From a virus: DNA of 32,492 bases. The DNA is taken from the IMG/VR virus record IMGVR_UViG_3300037321_000123, positions 1 to 32,492 of that record; one strand, given 5' to 3'. The notes beneath the pieces were generated by a model that was given only the letters and a program-made list of their open reading frames with translations, ran no database searches and was not told the origin of the DNA. Position numbers and translations under genes: made by a program. This document shows, in pieces, positions 23,082 to 31,039 of the stretch. The number at the start of each line of letters is the position of its first letter. The first letter of the stretch is position 1.

Positions 23082-24155
23082 TTAATAAGCTGCGACTCCT
23101 AAATAAGCCTCTAAGAATTTAGCATCAACCTTTAAAGCAAAATCCATTATATTCACTTTCCCAACTGGATCGTAAAAAGACTCAACTGTTTCCAGATCGT
23201 CTGTTGAAACAACTCCTAAAGGAATGTTTCCAGGTGACGTCAATAAAGCTCTGTGAGGCATATTGTATTTTGTACCGTTGTCCTGATAACCTTCTATAAT
23301 TGCGTCCCAGTCGTATCTCGTTACAATCTTAATGTTTCTAAAAAGACTCACTAAATTACCACCCTCTACATTTGCTAGAGTGAAAGCCATAGATTTGTCC
23401 TCTTTATAGTCTAGCCAGTTTTCTGCAATTTTAGAGGTAACGTGTAAATGAAGATCAACTCCACTTTTTGCGACTAACTGCTTTAAACGGCTGTCTGCCT
23501 TTCTAAACATATCTCTAAACAAGTTAAAAGCAAAGTCGTCAGCTAGTGTGTTTTGAACTGCGTAAGTGGCCCCCGCATTATTAGTTATTGGAACGTGATA
23601 CCTCGATCCTGTTGGAATATCAATGGTAAATATTTGCTTCCAAAGGCCGTCTAAAATGTTAAAAAAGTCTTTATCCGTTCCATTTGCTAAGACCCCGCCA
23701 TTTGCAACGGTATCGACGGCAACGTCCCCGAACCAGGTTACTCTTGTCACCATTTCTCTCATTGCTTCTGAAAGTCTAGTCAAAACCACCCCTAATTCGT
23801 CGCTGTCTATTCTATTAAAATAGTCAGGATTCACTTTTTTAAGTTTTGCAAATAATTTGAAAAGGCTGTTTCCGTCAGTCGCGCAGTGCTCTAATCTATC
23901 ACCTATCAATTTAGGCGTCCATTTCTTTTCACTCATTGGAATTTGATTTCCATTTGCGTCAGGCTTACACCCAATCACTTTCTTACCAACTAGGCCCAAA
24001 GTCCCAATAAAAGGAATCTGAGTGTCCCATTGGATTTCTGTGTGAATGTCGTGAAATTCTGCAATATCTCCCTGCTCTAAAACGTGCTCGAAAACTGCCT
24101 GAGAGACTTCTCTAGCCTCCTCAGTGTTTAATGTTAATCCTGAAATATCAATCAT
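23082..24155 (-). CDS. Major capsid protein
   Basis: A 357-residue protein following a ClpP-like protease with fused scaffold-like C terminus. It includes VNPDYFNRIDSDELGVVLTR, a WFGDVAVDTVANGGVL loop and an E-loop-like region, and ends LEAYLGVAAY. This is typical of HK97-fold capsids of Bacteroidota temperate phages. Starts 24 nt after the protease gene. A cleaved N-terminal delta domain is not obvious, so scaffold function probably comes from the protease C-terminus. Confidence 0.75.
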   Translation of the reverse strand: MIDISGLTLNTEEAREVSQAVFEHVLEQGDIAEFHDIHTEIQWDTQIPFIGTLGLVGKKVIGCKPDANGNQIPMSEKKWTPKLIGDRLEHCATDGNSLFKLFAKLKKVNPDYFNRIDSDELGVVLTRLSEAMREMVTRVTWFGDVAVDTVANGGVLANGTDKDFFNILDGLWKQIFTIDIPTGSRYHVPITNNAGATYAVQNTLADDFAFNLFRDMFRKADSRLKQLVAKSGVDLHLHVTSKIAENWLDYKEDKSMAFTLANVEGGNLVSLFRNIKIVTRYDWDAIIEGYQDNGTKYNMPHRALLTSPGNIPLGVVSTDDLETVESFYDPVGKVNIMDFALKVDAKFLEAYLGVAAY

Positions 24156-24179
24156 AATTTTTTATTTTTTATTTGTTAC

Positions 24180-25289
24180 TTATTTTTTGAATAATTGTCT
24201 TTTTTTGTCTCCTGACTGTCCCGCGTGTGGGTCACTTTGACCGCTGAAATTATAGCTCGATCCTGCTAATTTTTTGAACTCTACAAACTCGGCTTTTAAA
24301 GACTCTACGCTGCTCATTGCAGTTTTTAATTTGTTTTGAGATGCTGAATTTTGCGCCTTTAGGTCTGTGAGCTCTGCTTTTAAAGCTGCGTTTTCGTCAA
24401 TTAAAATCTGAGGGTCCTCATTTTCAACTGGCTTAATCTCAGTAAGGCCACCATCAACAAAAACATAAGTCTCCCCGCTTGGCATTACATAATCCCCAGA
24501 GGCTGCCGTCCCGTCTATTGTGGCTTTGTCTCCTACTACGGGAGAAGTTCCGTCCTCCAGGTCAGTGAAGTCAATTTCGACCCCGTTGGCGTCCTGAATC
24601 AATAAATTCTTTACCTTTCCTTTAAAGGCTTTTTTAATATCCTCGAACATATTTTCGATTTTACTAAACCTTTTGTCTGCTTCTTTTTTTGTTAATTGGT
24701 CCATTTGTTTTTCATTTTTATTAATTAAATTTTGATTATTAGGTTTGAATAATGCAACGGCCCTCATGGTGGACTCTATTTCTGTTATAAATCCTTTGTC
24801 GAGAGCTGCCTGGGGAGTCATGAAAGTTTGGTTTTTCATGAGCTCCAGGGCCTCCTCTAGTGATAAATTTGTTTTCTCTGAGTAAAATTGTGCGATTTTG
24901 TTTTCAATCCCCTTTAATTGATCTGCATATTTCTGGATCTCTTCTTTGCTACCTCCTGCATATCCCCAAGGGTTATGAATCATAAACTCTGCATTTGAGG
25001 TCATTGTGATCGTGTCTCCCGCCAAGGCTATCACTGTGGCTATTGAAAAGCAATTCCCCTCAATCTTTGAATTTATAGGCTTTCCTAGACTCCTTAAATA
25101 GTCGTGAATTGCAAATCCCTCATTAACTTCCCCACCGTCTGAATGAATGTGGACCGTTATATCTTTAAAATCTTTTTGAGCTTCAATCTGGTTTTTTACA
25201 GAAGTCAAATTCACATAACCATACTCAGATGAGTTTTGATCTTGAAAGCAATCTATAATCCCATAAATATAAACGTGCGCTGTGTTCAT
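24180..25289 (-). CDS. ClpP-like prohead protease with fused scaffold domain
   Basis: A 369-residue fusion. Residues 1-190 are a ClpP/S49-like fold: HIHSDGGEVNEGFAIHDYL, nucleophile Ser82 in GNCFSIAT, and His105 in MIHNPWG; the third catalytic residue is uncertain (the usual acidic T-W motif reads NQTFMT). Residues about 196-369 are a scaffold-like tail with a coiled coil (ENAALKAELTDLKAQNSASQ). An in-frame ATG at 24704-24702 (M196) sits after AT-rich sequence and may give a separate scaffold, as lambda C/Nu3 does. It would cut the scaffold and possibly itself during capsid maturation. Confidence 0.82.
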   Translation of the reverse strand: MNTAHVYIYGIIDCFQDQNSSEYGYVNLTSVKNQIEAQKDFKDITVHIHSDGGEVNEGFAIHDYLRSLGKPINSKIEGNCFSIATVIALAGDTITMTSNAEFMIHNPWGYAGGSKEEIQKYADQLKGIENKIAQFYSEKTNLSLEEALELMKNQTFMTPQAALDKGFITEIESTMRAVALFKPNNQNLINKNEKQMDQLTKKEADKRFSKIENMFEDIKKAFKGKVKNLLIQDANGVEIDFTDLEDGTSPVVGDKATIDGTAASGDYVMPSGETYVFVDGGLTEIKPVENEDPQILIDENAALKAELTDLKAQNSASQNKLKTAMSSVESLKAEFVEFKKLAGSSYNFSGQSDPHAGQSGDKKRQLFKK

Positions 25290-25293
25290 ATCA

Positions 25294-25301
25294 CAAAATT
25301 A
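25294..25301 (-). promoter_or_regulatory. Candidate promoter -7 element TAATTTTG for the protease-capsid block
   Basis: Matches TAnnTTTG on the minus strand, about 5 nt before the protease ATG, which would give a nearly leaderless transcript. No good TTG is seen upstream. A pair of direct repeats aattgtca (25321-25328 and 25361-25368) lies in the same 86-bp divergent region and could be an operator. Low confidence. Confidence 0.3.
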
Positions 25302-25375
25302 CAGGGTTAATCCACTGGTAAATTGTCACTATAAAGACAAAAAATTCATTACCTTGCATTAATTGTCAGATAGTT

Positions 25376-25639
25376 ATGCAAATAATAGCCTATTTTGTTG
25401 GTGCTTTTTTTGTCGGGTTTCCGATCTATTGGCTGTATAATAAAATGAAGTCCCCCAGGAGAGACAAAGACCTAATTAATCCTTACATTTTAAATCATAA
25501 ATACCGACAATTAAATGACAGAAATTATGAGGCTTATTTAAAATGGCTCGATAAAACAAAAGGTGAACTCCCAATCAAAAAAGAGCTCTCAGAGGAGGAG
25601 TTGAAGTTTGAACAGGAAATCAAAAACAGTTTAAAATAA
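25376..25639 (+). CDS. Small membrane protein, first gene of plus-strand moron
   Basis: An 87-residue protein with one hydrophobic helix at residues 3-21 (IIAYFVGAFFVGFPIYWLY) followed by a basic, then acidic cytoplasmic-type region. It runs opposite to the surrounding late genes and forms a two-gene unit with the secreted protein 4 nt after it. Such isolated, opposite-strand units in phage late regions are often lysogenic-conversion or exclusion genes. No family recognised; no clear promoter consensus. Confidence 0.65.
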   Translation: MQIIAYFVGAFFVGFPIYWLYNKMKSPRRDKDLINPYILNHKYRQLNDRNYEAYLKWLDKTKGELPIKKELSEEELKFEQEIKNSLK

Positions 25640-25643
25640 ATAG

Positions 25644-26000
25644 ATGAAAAAATTAATCACATTTTCAATTTTAATGTCCTTTTTTTTTGGATATAACCAG
25701 ACTATTAACGGTGTAAATATTTCAGAAAAAACAAAGCTCTTTGAGCTTTACGCTTTTAAAAAACCCTTTTCAATAGAGGAGAGTTTCTTTATTGACTATG
25801 GCCAGGACAAATTTAGACCTCACTATTACGATCATAAAACGCAGGCAATCATAAACGACGAAGGAGAGAAATTTAAAAAAGGTGATTATATTGGGATTCT
25901 TAAATTTATGAAATTAAAAGGTTGGCAGAAAATTAACGAAAGAGAGTCTTTTATAGGTGATATAAGGGGACGTATTATAACCTACGAAAAAATAGACTAG
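25644..26000 (+). CDS. Secreted or periplasmic protein, second gene of plus-strand moron
   Basis: A 118-residue protein with an N-terminal signal peptide (MKKLITFSILMSFFFGYNQ; cleavage probably after about residue 18). The mature part is charged with many aromatic residues (FFIDYGQDKFRPHYYDHKTQ). It ends 4 nt into the convergent gene at 25997. With its membrane neighbour it may modify the cell envelope of the lysogen, for example against other phages; this is inference. Confidence 0.65.
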   Translation: MKKLITFSILMSFFFGYNQTINGVNISEKTKLFELYAFKKPFSIEESFFIDYGQDKFRPHYYDHKTQAIINDEGEKFKKGDYIGILKFMKLKGWQKINERESFIGDIRGRIITYEKID

Positions 26001-26221
26001 CCCCTCATTTTTTTAATCACCTTATAAATCGTCCTCTCTGGAGTCTTTGTCTCTATTGAGGTGTTTGTAATTGCCTGGCTATTTGAGCCCGTTTTACTCT
26101 TCTCCCTGAGATATGTTTCATAAATCATTTTATGGCCCGCAATAGTTATTGAAAGGACCCCCTGTTTTATTAGGGTTTTAAAAAGCCCTTTATCCTCTAA
26201 TAATTTTAAAGTCTCGTACAT
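25997..26221 (-). CDS. Hypothetical 74-residue protein with helix-turn-helix-like C terminus
   Basis: Helical protein; the C-terminal part (TNTSIETKTPERTIYKVIKK) resembles a recognition helix region of small regulators. It lies one base after the cysteine-rich gene (26223) and converges with the plus-strand genes. Unknown function. Confidence 0.5.
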   Translation of the reverse strand: MYETLKLLEDKGLFKTLIKQGVLSITIAGHKMIYETYLREKSKTGSNSQAITNTSIETKTPERTIYKVIKKMRG

Positions 26222-26222
26222 T

Positions 26223-26465
26223 TTAAAATTTGCCTAGTTTACATTTTTTTTCTGATCTCAAAAGAGTTGAAAGCGGGCATTTACAGATCCCGCATTTATA
26301 CCCTTGGACCTCTTTGATTGAGTAGTCTGGAAGAAACTCCTCATAAGTTCCAAACTCTTTTTTGTCACAAGCCTGGCAAATCTTGGCCTTTGCCTTTGCC
26401 GTTTCTGGTAAGGTCGAAAATAAATATACCCACCACCCCTTTAAAACGTGTTTAAAAACTAGCAC
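26223..26465 (-). CDS. Cysteine-rich zinc-binding-like protein (DUF6171-type)
   Basis: An 80-residue protein. Cysteines at 30, 33, 58, 61, 63 and 75 in the pattern C-x2-C ... C-x2-C-x-C-P-L-S ... C match the small Bacteroidota phage family usually labelled DUF6171. Two hydrophobic aromatic stretches (GWWVYLFSTL) precede the cysteines. It overlaps the tape measure gene by 14 nt; such small genes often sit next to tape measure genes, suggesting a tail assembly role. Confidence 0.65.
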   Translation of the reverse strand: MLVFKHVLKGWWVYLFSTLPETAKAKAKICQACDKKEFGTYEEFLPDYSIKEVQGYKCGICKCPLSTLLRSEKKCKLGKF

Positions 26466-29169
26466 TTTGCTCGATATTTATTTGATTATCAATTCCCTCT
26501 CTGATGTCAGTAATAGCAACCCTTTGAGCAGGGAGAAATCGGTTGGCCTCTGCTACATTCTGCCCGATTTTCATTGAGAGCAAATCGTAATCAATAGCAA
26601 ATGATCCAGGAGAAGAGCCGCCACTCTCAAAACCCCTGGAGACTATTCCCCCAGTTGCAAAGTGATTTGTCCTCACTCCAGGAGAGCCCCCGTTTTGATT
26701 GTTAAAGTCCATAAATAAGCGTGAGGCGTTTCGATTCATTACTCCAATTAACTCCCCTTTCTCGGCTTCAAAGGTTGTCCCGTCCTCTCCTGTGAAACTG
26801 GTCCCTCCAGAACTGTGACGGTTCCCTCCTATCTCCATGAGGCCTCCTTTGGCTAGTTTTTTACTGCCTCCAATTTTAGGAACCTGTGTATTTGTGCCAA
26901 TTATTTTATTTACGTTCATAAGTCCAGAGGCTACGGCTACCCCTGACGCTGCTGCTGCCAAAGCAGGTCCGACAATAGGAATCCCCACCAGAGATTTATA
27001 CGCGGCTGTTGCTGATTGATAAGTCGCGATAGTTGTTTGCGCTATTGCAACGGCTTTCCCTGCGGCTGTCTCCTGGCCTAATAAGCCTGAGAGCCCATTG
27101 AGTACCGAGAAAGCTCCTGCCAGTTTTGCCTCCTGTTCTAAGGCTGTAATCAATCTTCTTTCTGCTGAAAATTTATCCTCAATTAAAGTGATTTCGGCCC
27201 CGCTTTTTTTAGCTGCCTCCAATTCGTTTAAATAAGCGCGATCTAATAACTGCCTGGATATTTCAAACTCTGACTCTCCCTGTAAAAATTGAAGGTCTAT
27301 TTTGTTAGCGAAATCCTCCTGATTTTTTTGCTGTATTGAGTCCTGCCTTTTTTGTTCTAAAACGTCTTTATTTATTTGATTTTGTGCGTCAATAGCGTTG
27401 ATACTGTCATTATATTCATGCTGATTTATAACTCCCTGGTCTAATTTTTTTAAAAAAAACTCCTTTTCTTTTTGGGCTAATAAATTGAGTCTGTCAGTCT
27501 CCTGGCTAAGTAGTGCGTCCGTCAAAAATAGATTTGCGTCTATTTTTGATTGATTCCCGTCCAGGAATATCTGGAGTTCTCTGGTGGCGTTGTCTGCTGC
27601 TAATTGAGCCCTTTGGCCCAGGAGCTCATTATCTAACTCTAGGACCGCTAAATTAAACTCTGACTGAGTTATTTTTTTGGCTGCAAATTCTGCCTTTAAA
27701 ATAGATTTCTTTTTGTCTGATATAATGACTGCCTGGTCCAAATCCTCGCTCAGTGTTTTGGCTCTGATTCCCTGCTCTTGGATATAAATATCTAAAAGAG
27801 TTTTACTGTCACTGATCGCGCTATCTACGGCCGACTTTCTTTGCTGCTCCAGTTCTGCCTGGAGAGCCTTTTTAACTCCCAGAAATTTCATTTCAATCGC
27901 GCTCTGCTCAGTCTGCTTTGTGATTCTTTCTGCTAGTAGGTTTTGAAGTTCTGCCTCCTCCTCCCTGGAGGTGTCATTTAAAGACTGTTTGATTTTGAGC
28001 TCTTTTATTTTAAGGTCCAAAAGGTCAGTCTCAGATTTTAAAAGGGACTTAGATAAAACCTCTGCCCTCTCCCCTGACTTGTTTCTTTCTGTTGCTGTGA
28101 GTAAGGAGTCTTTTGAGATAAGTTCCTCCTGTTTTATTTGATTTAAAATAGTGGCTTTATTTACGATTTGCTTATTTTCTGCTTTCTCGATCTGGACCTT
28201 TAAGTCTGCCAATTCCTTTCCTGATTTATACCCTGCCTTTGCGCTGTCTTTTACGTCATTAAAAAACCCAGAGAGAGCACTAAAGAAACTTTTATTTCCA
28301 GAAAAAACGTCTTTTAATGCAGTCCCAAATCTTTGTATTGATCCGAAAAGAGCCTCAAAAGTGGCTTTAACAGGGATTAAGATTTTATTCATTGCGTCTG
28401 CTCCTGCCTGAGTAGTGGCAAAGGCCGCGATTAAGGAGCCGATAAGCACTACAATAGCCCCGATTCCTGTTGAGATTAAAGCAATTTTGAAAAGTTTTAA
28501 TAGCCCGTTTGTTGCGGCTATTGCTTTGCCAGATAAAGTCTGTGCGACCGTTCCTGCGTTGGTGGCTGTCGTGTCTGCCTGGACCGCTGCCCTTTTAGCA
28601 ATCAAAGCCTTTTGAGCGTCAAATCCTTTCTGAGCAACGCCCCCCAAACTCACTCCAAAAATACGAACCTGGCCCAGAGCTGATACAATTCCTTTCTCAT
28701 AGCCACCAATTCCGATTTTTTGTTTCTCTAATTCAGATACATTCCCTTTTATAAGGTTGTTATTCTGATCGACCTTTTTATTTATCTCCTGGATTGCGTC
28801 CTTTTCGGCCTGGTTCGCTCCTTTGAGTTGGTTCCTAATAGTTAAAAGGCTCTGATTTTGAGCCCTGGCCTCGTTTATACTTTTGGTTTCCTTTGAAAGC
28901 GCGTCATTTAGCCCCTGGATTCCTGTCTGGTTTTCTGCTAGGACCTTTTTATTTGCCCCGTATGTAGATTGTAGCCTTTTTAATTGTGCGTCATTGGCCG
29001 CGAAAGACTTTAATTGATCATTATTCGCGTTCACTAAACCTCCAGTCTCCTTTTTGAGATCCTTTTGACTGGCCTGAAGTTTGGCTATTGACTGAATCAA
29101 TTTCGCGTTTTCGTCCTGCGCCTTTTTTGTATTGATTTCTAGTTCTGCAATTACTATTTTTTCTGCCAT
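26452..29169 (-). CDS. Tail tape measure protein
   Basis: A 905-residue protein. Residues 1-220 form coiled coils, about 225-260 a hydrophobic membrane-insertion stretch (STGIGAIVVLIGSLIAAFAT), then a long helical region (about 300-740), a second apolar stretch at about 770-800 (GPALAAAASGVAVASG) and a Gly-rich C terminus (KLAKGGLMEIGGNRHSSGGT). Length and layout are those of tape measures in siphoviruses; using roughly 0.15 nm per residue the tail would be near 135 nm. It follows the glycosyltransferase gene by 28 nt, so tail modification and tail assembly genes share one operon. Confidence 0.92.
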   Translation of the reverse strand: MAEKIVIAELEINTKKAQDENAKLIQSIAKLQASQKDLKKETGGLVNANNDQLKSFAANDAQLKRLQSTYGANKKVLAENQTGIQGLNDALSKETKSINEARAQNQSLLTIRNQLKGANQAEKDAIQEINKKVDQNNNLIKGNVSELEKQKIGIGGYEKGIVSALGQVRIFGVSLGGVAQKGFDAQKALIAKRAAVQADTTATNAGTVAQTLSGKAIAATNGLLKLFKIALISTGIGAIVVLIGSLIAAFATTQAGADAMNKILIPVKATFEALFGSIQRFGTALKDVFSGNKSFFSALSGFFNDVKDSAKAGYKSGKELADLKVQIEKAENKQIVNKATILNQIKQEELISKDSLLTATERNKSGERAEVLSKSLLKSETDLLDLKIKELKIKQSLNDTSREEEAELQNLLAERITKQTEQSAIEMKFLGVKKALQAELEQQRKSAVDSAISDSKTLLDIYIQEQGIRAKTLSEDLDQAVIISDKKKSILKAEFAAKKITQSEFNLAVLELDNELLGQRAQLAADNATRELQIFLDGNQSKIDANLFLTDALLSQETDRLNLLAQKEKEFFLKKLDQGVINQHEYNDSINAIDAQNQINKDVLEQKRQDSIQQKNQEDFANKIDLQFLQGESEFEISRQLLDRAYLNELEAAKKSGAEITLIEDKFSAERRLITALEQEAKLAGAFSVLNGLSGLLGQETAAGKAVAIAQTTIATYQSATAAYKSLVGIPIVGPALAAAASGVAVASGLMNVNKIIGTNTQVPKIGGSKKLAKGGLMEIGGNRHSSGGTSFTGEDGTTFEAEKGELIGVMNRNASRLFMDFNNQNGGSPGVRTNHFATGGIVSRGFESGGSSPGSFAIDYDLLSMKIGQNVAEANRFLPAQRVAITDIREGIDNQINIEQSASF

Positions 29170-29197
29170 TTTTAATTTTTATTTATTTTTTAATGAA

Positions 29198-29845
29198 TTA
29201 CATTTCACCCCAGTTTCCAGTCCCGTAATGCTTAGTAAAAACAAAATCACCGTTAATATATTTGCCTGTGGGATTAAAATTCGGGTGAGGCAAAATTTCA
29301 AAGTTGTCATTTTTAGCCCCAAAATATTCAGAGAGCGCAATAGGTCCAATCATTTTCCTGACTAGAGTTCCAAGAGGCCTCCCTTTGATCTCTTCCTTTG
29401 CCATTATTCTGTCTTTATTTTCTAGTATTCGAGTCCTTACAAATGAGAGAAACCCTGTCCAGATTTCAGAGGGTGGAGATATTATGAAACCATTTTGATA
29501 AAGCTCGTCAGAGCTTGGGGAGTCTAAAAGATAAATCGAGTCCTTTTTTAAGTGTTTTGTAAAGTCTTTTTTTACCTCAAAATCCATGTCCGTAATGATT
29601 CCACCTATTTTTTCTGCTATTAGATACCTAACAAAGTCTATTTTATAAATGACAGGAAACTGATCCAGGACCTTAAAAAATTCAGGATCGTATTTCTTAA
29701 TATAATTGTCAATTTCTTCCCGGTCATTCCATATTCGTCTTTTATAACCTTTTAAGAGTTTCCAGGATTCGTCGCAAGAAAACCACTCTTTTGACCAACG
29801 TCTCCGATCCTCTGGAGCTACATGGTGTATAATTTTAGGAGTCAT
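29198..29845 (-). CDS. Glycosyltransferase, GT32/OCH1-like fold
   Basis: A 215-residue protein. Start TPKIIHHVAPEDRRRW is the classical opening of Gly_transf_sug (GT32-like) enzymes. The donor-binding signature D70-F-V-R-Y then L-I-A-E-K-I-G-G-I-I-T-D-M-D (DxD at D86/D88) coordinates the nucleotide sugar and metal. No membrane segment, so cytoplasmic. It begins 4 nt after the stop of the 2-oxoglutarate dioxygenase gene. Its genetic partners, a prolyl-hydroxylase-like enzyme and a Pro/Thr-rich tail protein, suggest it glycosylates hydroxylated prolines or Thr/Ser of that tail protein. Alternative: modification of host or phage polysaccharide. Confidence 0.85.
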   Translation of the reverse strand: MTPKIIHHVAPEDRRRWSKEWFSCDESWKLLKGYKRRIWNDREEIDNYIKKYDPEFFKVLDQFPVIYKIDFVRYLIAEKIGGIITDMDFEVKKDFTKHLKKDSIYLLDSPSSDELYQNGFIISPPSEIWTGFLSFVRTRILENKDRIMAKEEIKGRPLGTLVRKMIGPIALSEYFGAKNDNFEILPHPNFNPTGKYINGDFVFTKHYGTGNWGEM

Positions 29846-29849
29846 TTTT

Positions 29850-31022
29850 TTACTTTATTTTATAGTGGACAAAAAAGTTTCTAAAATACTCACCCCCAAA
29901 AGGCTCCTCCCTGCCATGCTCGCAAATTGCAGACTCATAAAGAATCATGTCTCCAGGCTCGGCATATATTTTGTGCCAGGCTCCTGAGTGATCCTGAATG
30001 TCTAGGGGCCAATCATTTGAAAACTCTTTATTTTGACAGCCGCATCTTAGGTCTTTATCTACTATTATAATTGAGGAGATGTGGTGAGTTTCTGCCCTGT
30101 CAAAGTGATTTGTCAAAGTAGCTCCTTTTTGATATGATCTGATTCCGTAAATAAAAGAGGGCTCAATAGGGACCCCGCAAAAATCCTGATGTATTGAGTG
30201 TAATTCTTTATGAATCGCTGTCCTAATACTAGGCAAATGGTCAAAAGATAGAATGTCACTCCCCCCGCCTTTTATAAATTGGTCTTTATTCTCAAAATTC
30301 TCAGGCGTTTTTTTGTCTTTTAAAAGAGAGTAAGCGTCTTGAATTAATCCCCAAACATTCTCAGGGCATTTCACTACCTTAAACCCTTTTTTTGTTAGTT
30401 TTGGAATTTGGTCTTTATGCGTGAATGTCTTTTTTTTGATTGTAAAGAGTCTTTCGTCCTCTGCCCCGTTCCAATCATTCTCACGCCACCAGGAAGTAAC
30501 AATGTACTTTCTTCCTGACTCTATTGACTGACCCTCATGGATTGAATTATCCTGTTTTACTCCCTCTATTGTGTTTTGCCAAATGACCGCCTTTCCTTTT
30601 TTTGGTGTAATAGTTTTTTTTAGGCTTGGAAAGTGAGTTCCTCCCCCCTTAAAATCACTATTCAAATAAATCATTAAAGTAAAAGTTCTATTCCCAGAGC
30701 TTAGACAGTGTTTCTCATAAGCGTTTGCACTAAAATAATCATTATGAGGCTTAAAATATTGGCCATTTTCGTAAAGTTGCCCCTGTAAATGCTCTCCCTT
30801 TGATATTGGCAGCCCTAAATGCGTGGAAATTCTTTTATGTATTGAGCTAATTAGGCTGTCATTATGGGGTAAATTACAAGTGCTCGACGTTCTGGCCTCT
30901 GAAATGGAGATCGTGTCAGAGCCTCCCTCTGCGACTGAGGAGCGAGAGTGATTTAAGTCAATCATTCCCATTAAAATATCACACTCCTGGCTACTTAAAA
31001 AATTTTCAAATTCAGTTATCAT
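29850..31022 (-). CDS. Tandem-domain prolyl 4-hydroxylase-like 2-oxoglutarate/Fe(II) dioxygenase
   Basis: The true start is ATG 31022-31020 (MITEFENFLSSQECDILM); a longer frame from 31169 would overlap the tail gene for 130 nt. The 390-residue protein has two double-stranded beta-helix domains. Domain 1 (about 1-182): metal ligands H93 and D95 in KPHNDY, H162 in SIHEGQ, 2-oxoglutarate-binding R171/K172 in GRKYIVTSWW. Domain 2 (about 215-390): H306-F-D308 in NHFDRAETHHIS, H369 in CEHGREEPF, R381 in YFRNFFVHY. Both resemble P4H-type enzymes. It follows the tail protein after 17 nt and precedes the glycosyltransferase by 4 nt. Probable substrate: the Pro-rich tail repeats. Confidence 0.9.
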   Translation of the reverse strand: MITEFENFLSSQECDILMGMIDLNHSRSSVAEGGSDTISISEARTSSTCNLPHNDSLISSIHKRISTHLGLPISKGEHLQGQLYENGQYFKPHNDYFSANAYEKHCLSSGNRTFTLMIYLNSDFKGGGTHFPSLKKTITPKKGKAVIWQNTIEGVKQDNSIHEGQSIESGRKYIVTSWWRENDWNGAEDERLFTIKKKTFTHKDQIPKLTKKGFKVVKCPENVWGLIQDAYSLLKDKKTPENFENKDQFIKGGGSDILSFDHLPSIRTAIHKELHSIHQDFCGVPIEPSFIYGIRSYQKGATLTNHFDRAETHHISSIIIVDKDLRCGCQNKEFSNDWPLDIQDHSGAWHKIYAEPGDMILYESAICEHGREEPFGGEYFRNFFVHYKIK

Positions 31023-31039
31023 TTTATTTTGTTTATTAA

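Noticed and set aside
25350-25357. TACCTTGC as promoter of the plus-strand pair
   Set aside because: Differs from TAnnTTTG at the last two positions and the TTG upstream is too far away; not listed as a feature.
28151-28615. Plus-strand frames inside the tape measure gene
   Set aside because: Antisense shadows of a long, well-supported gene.
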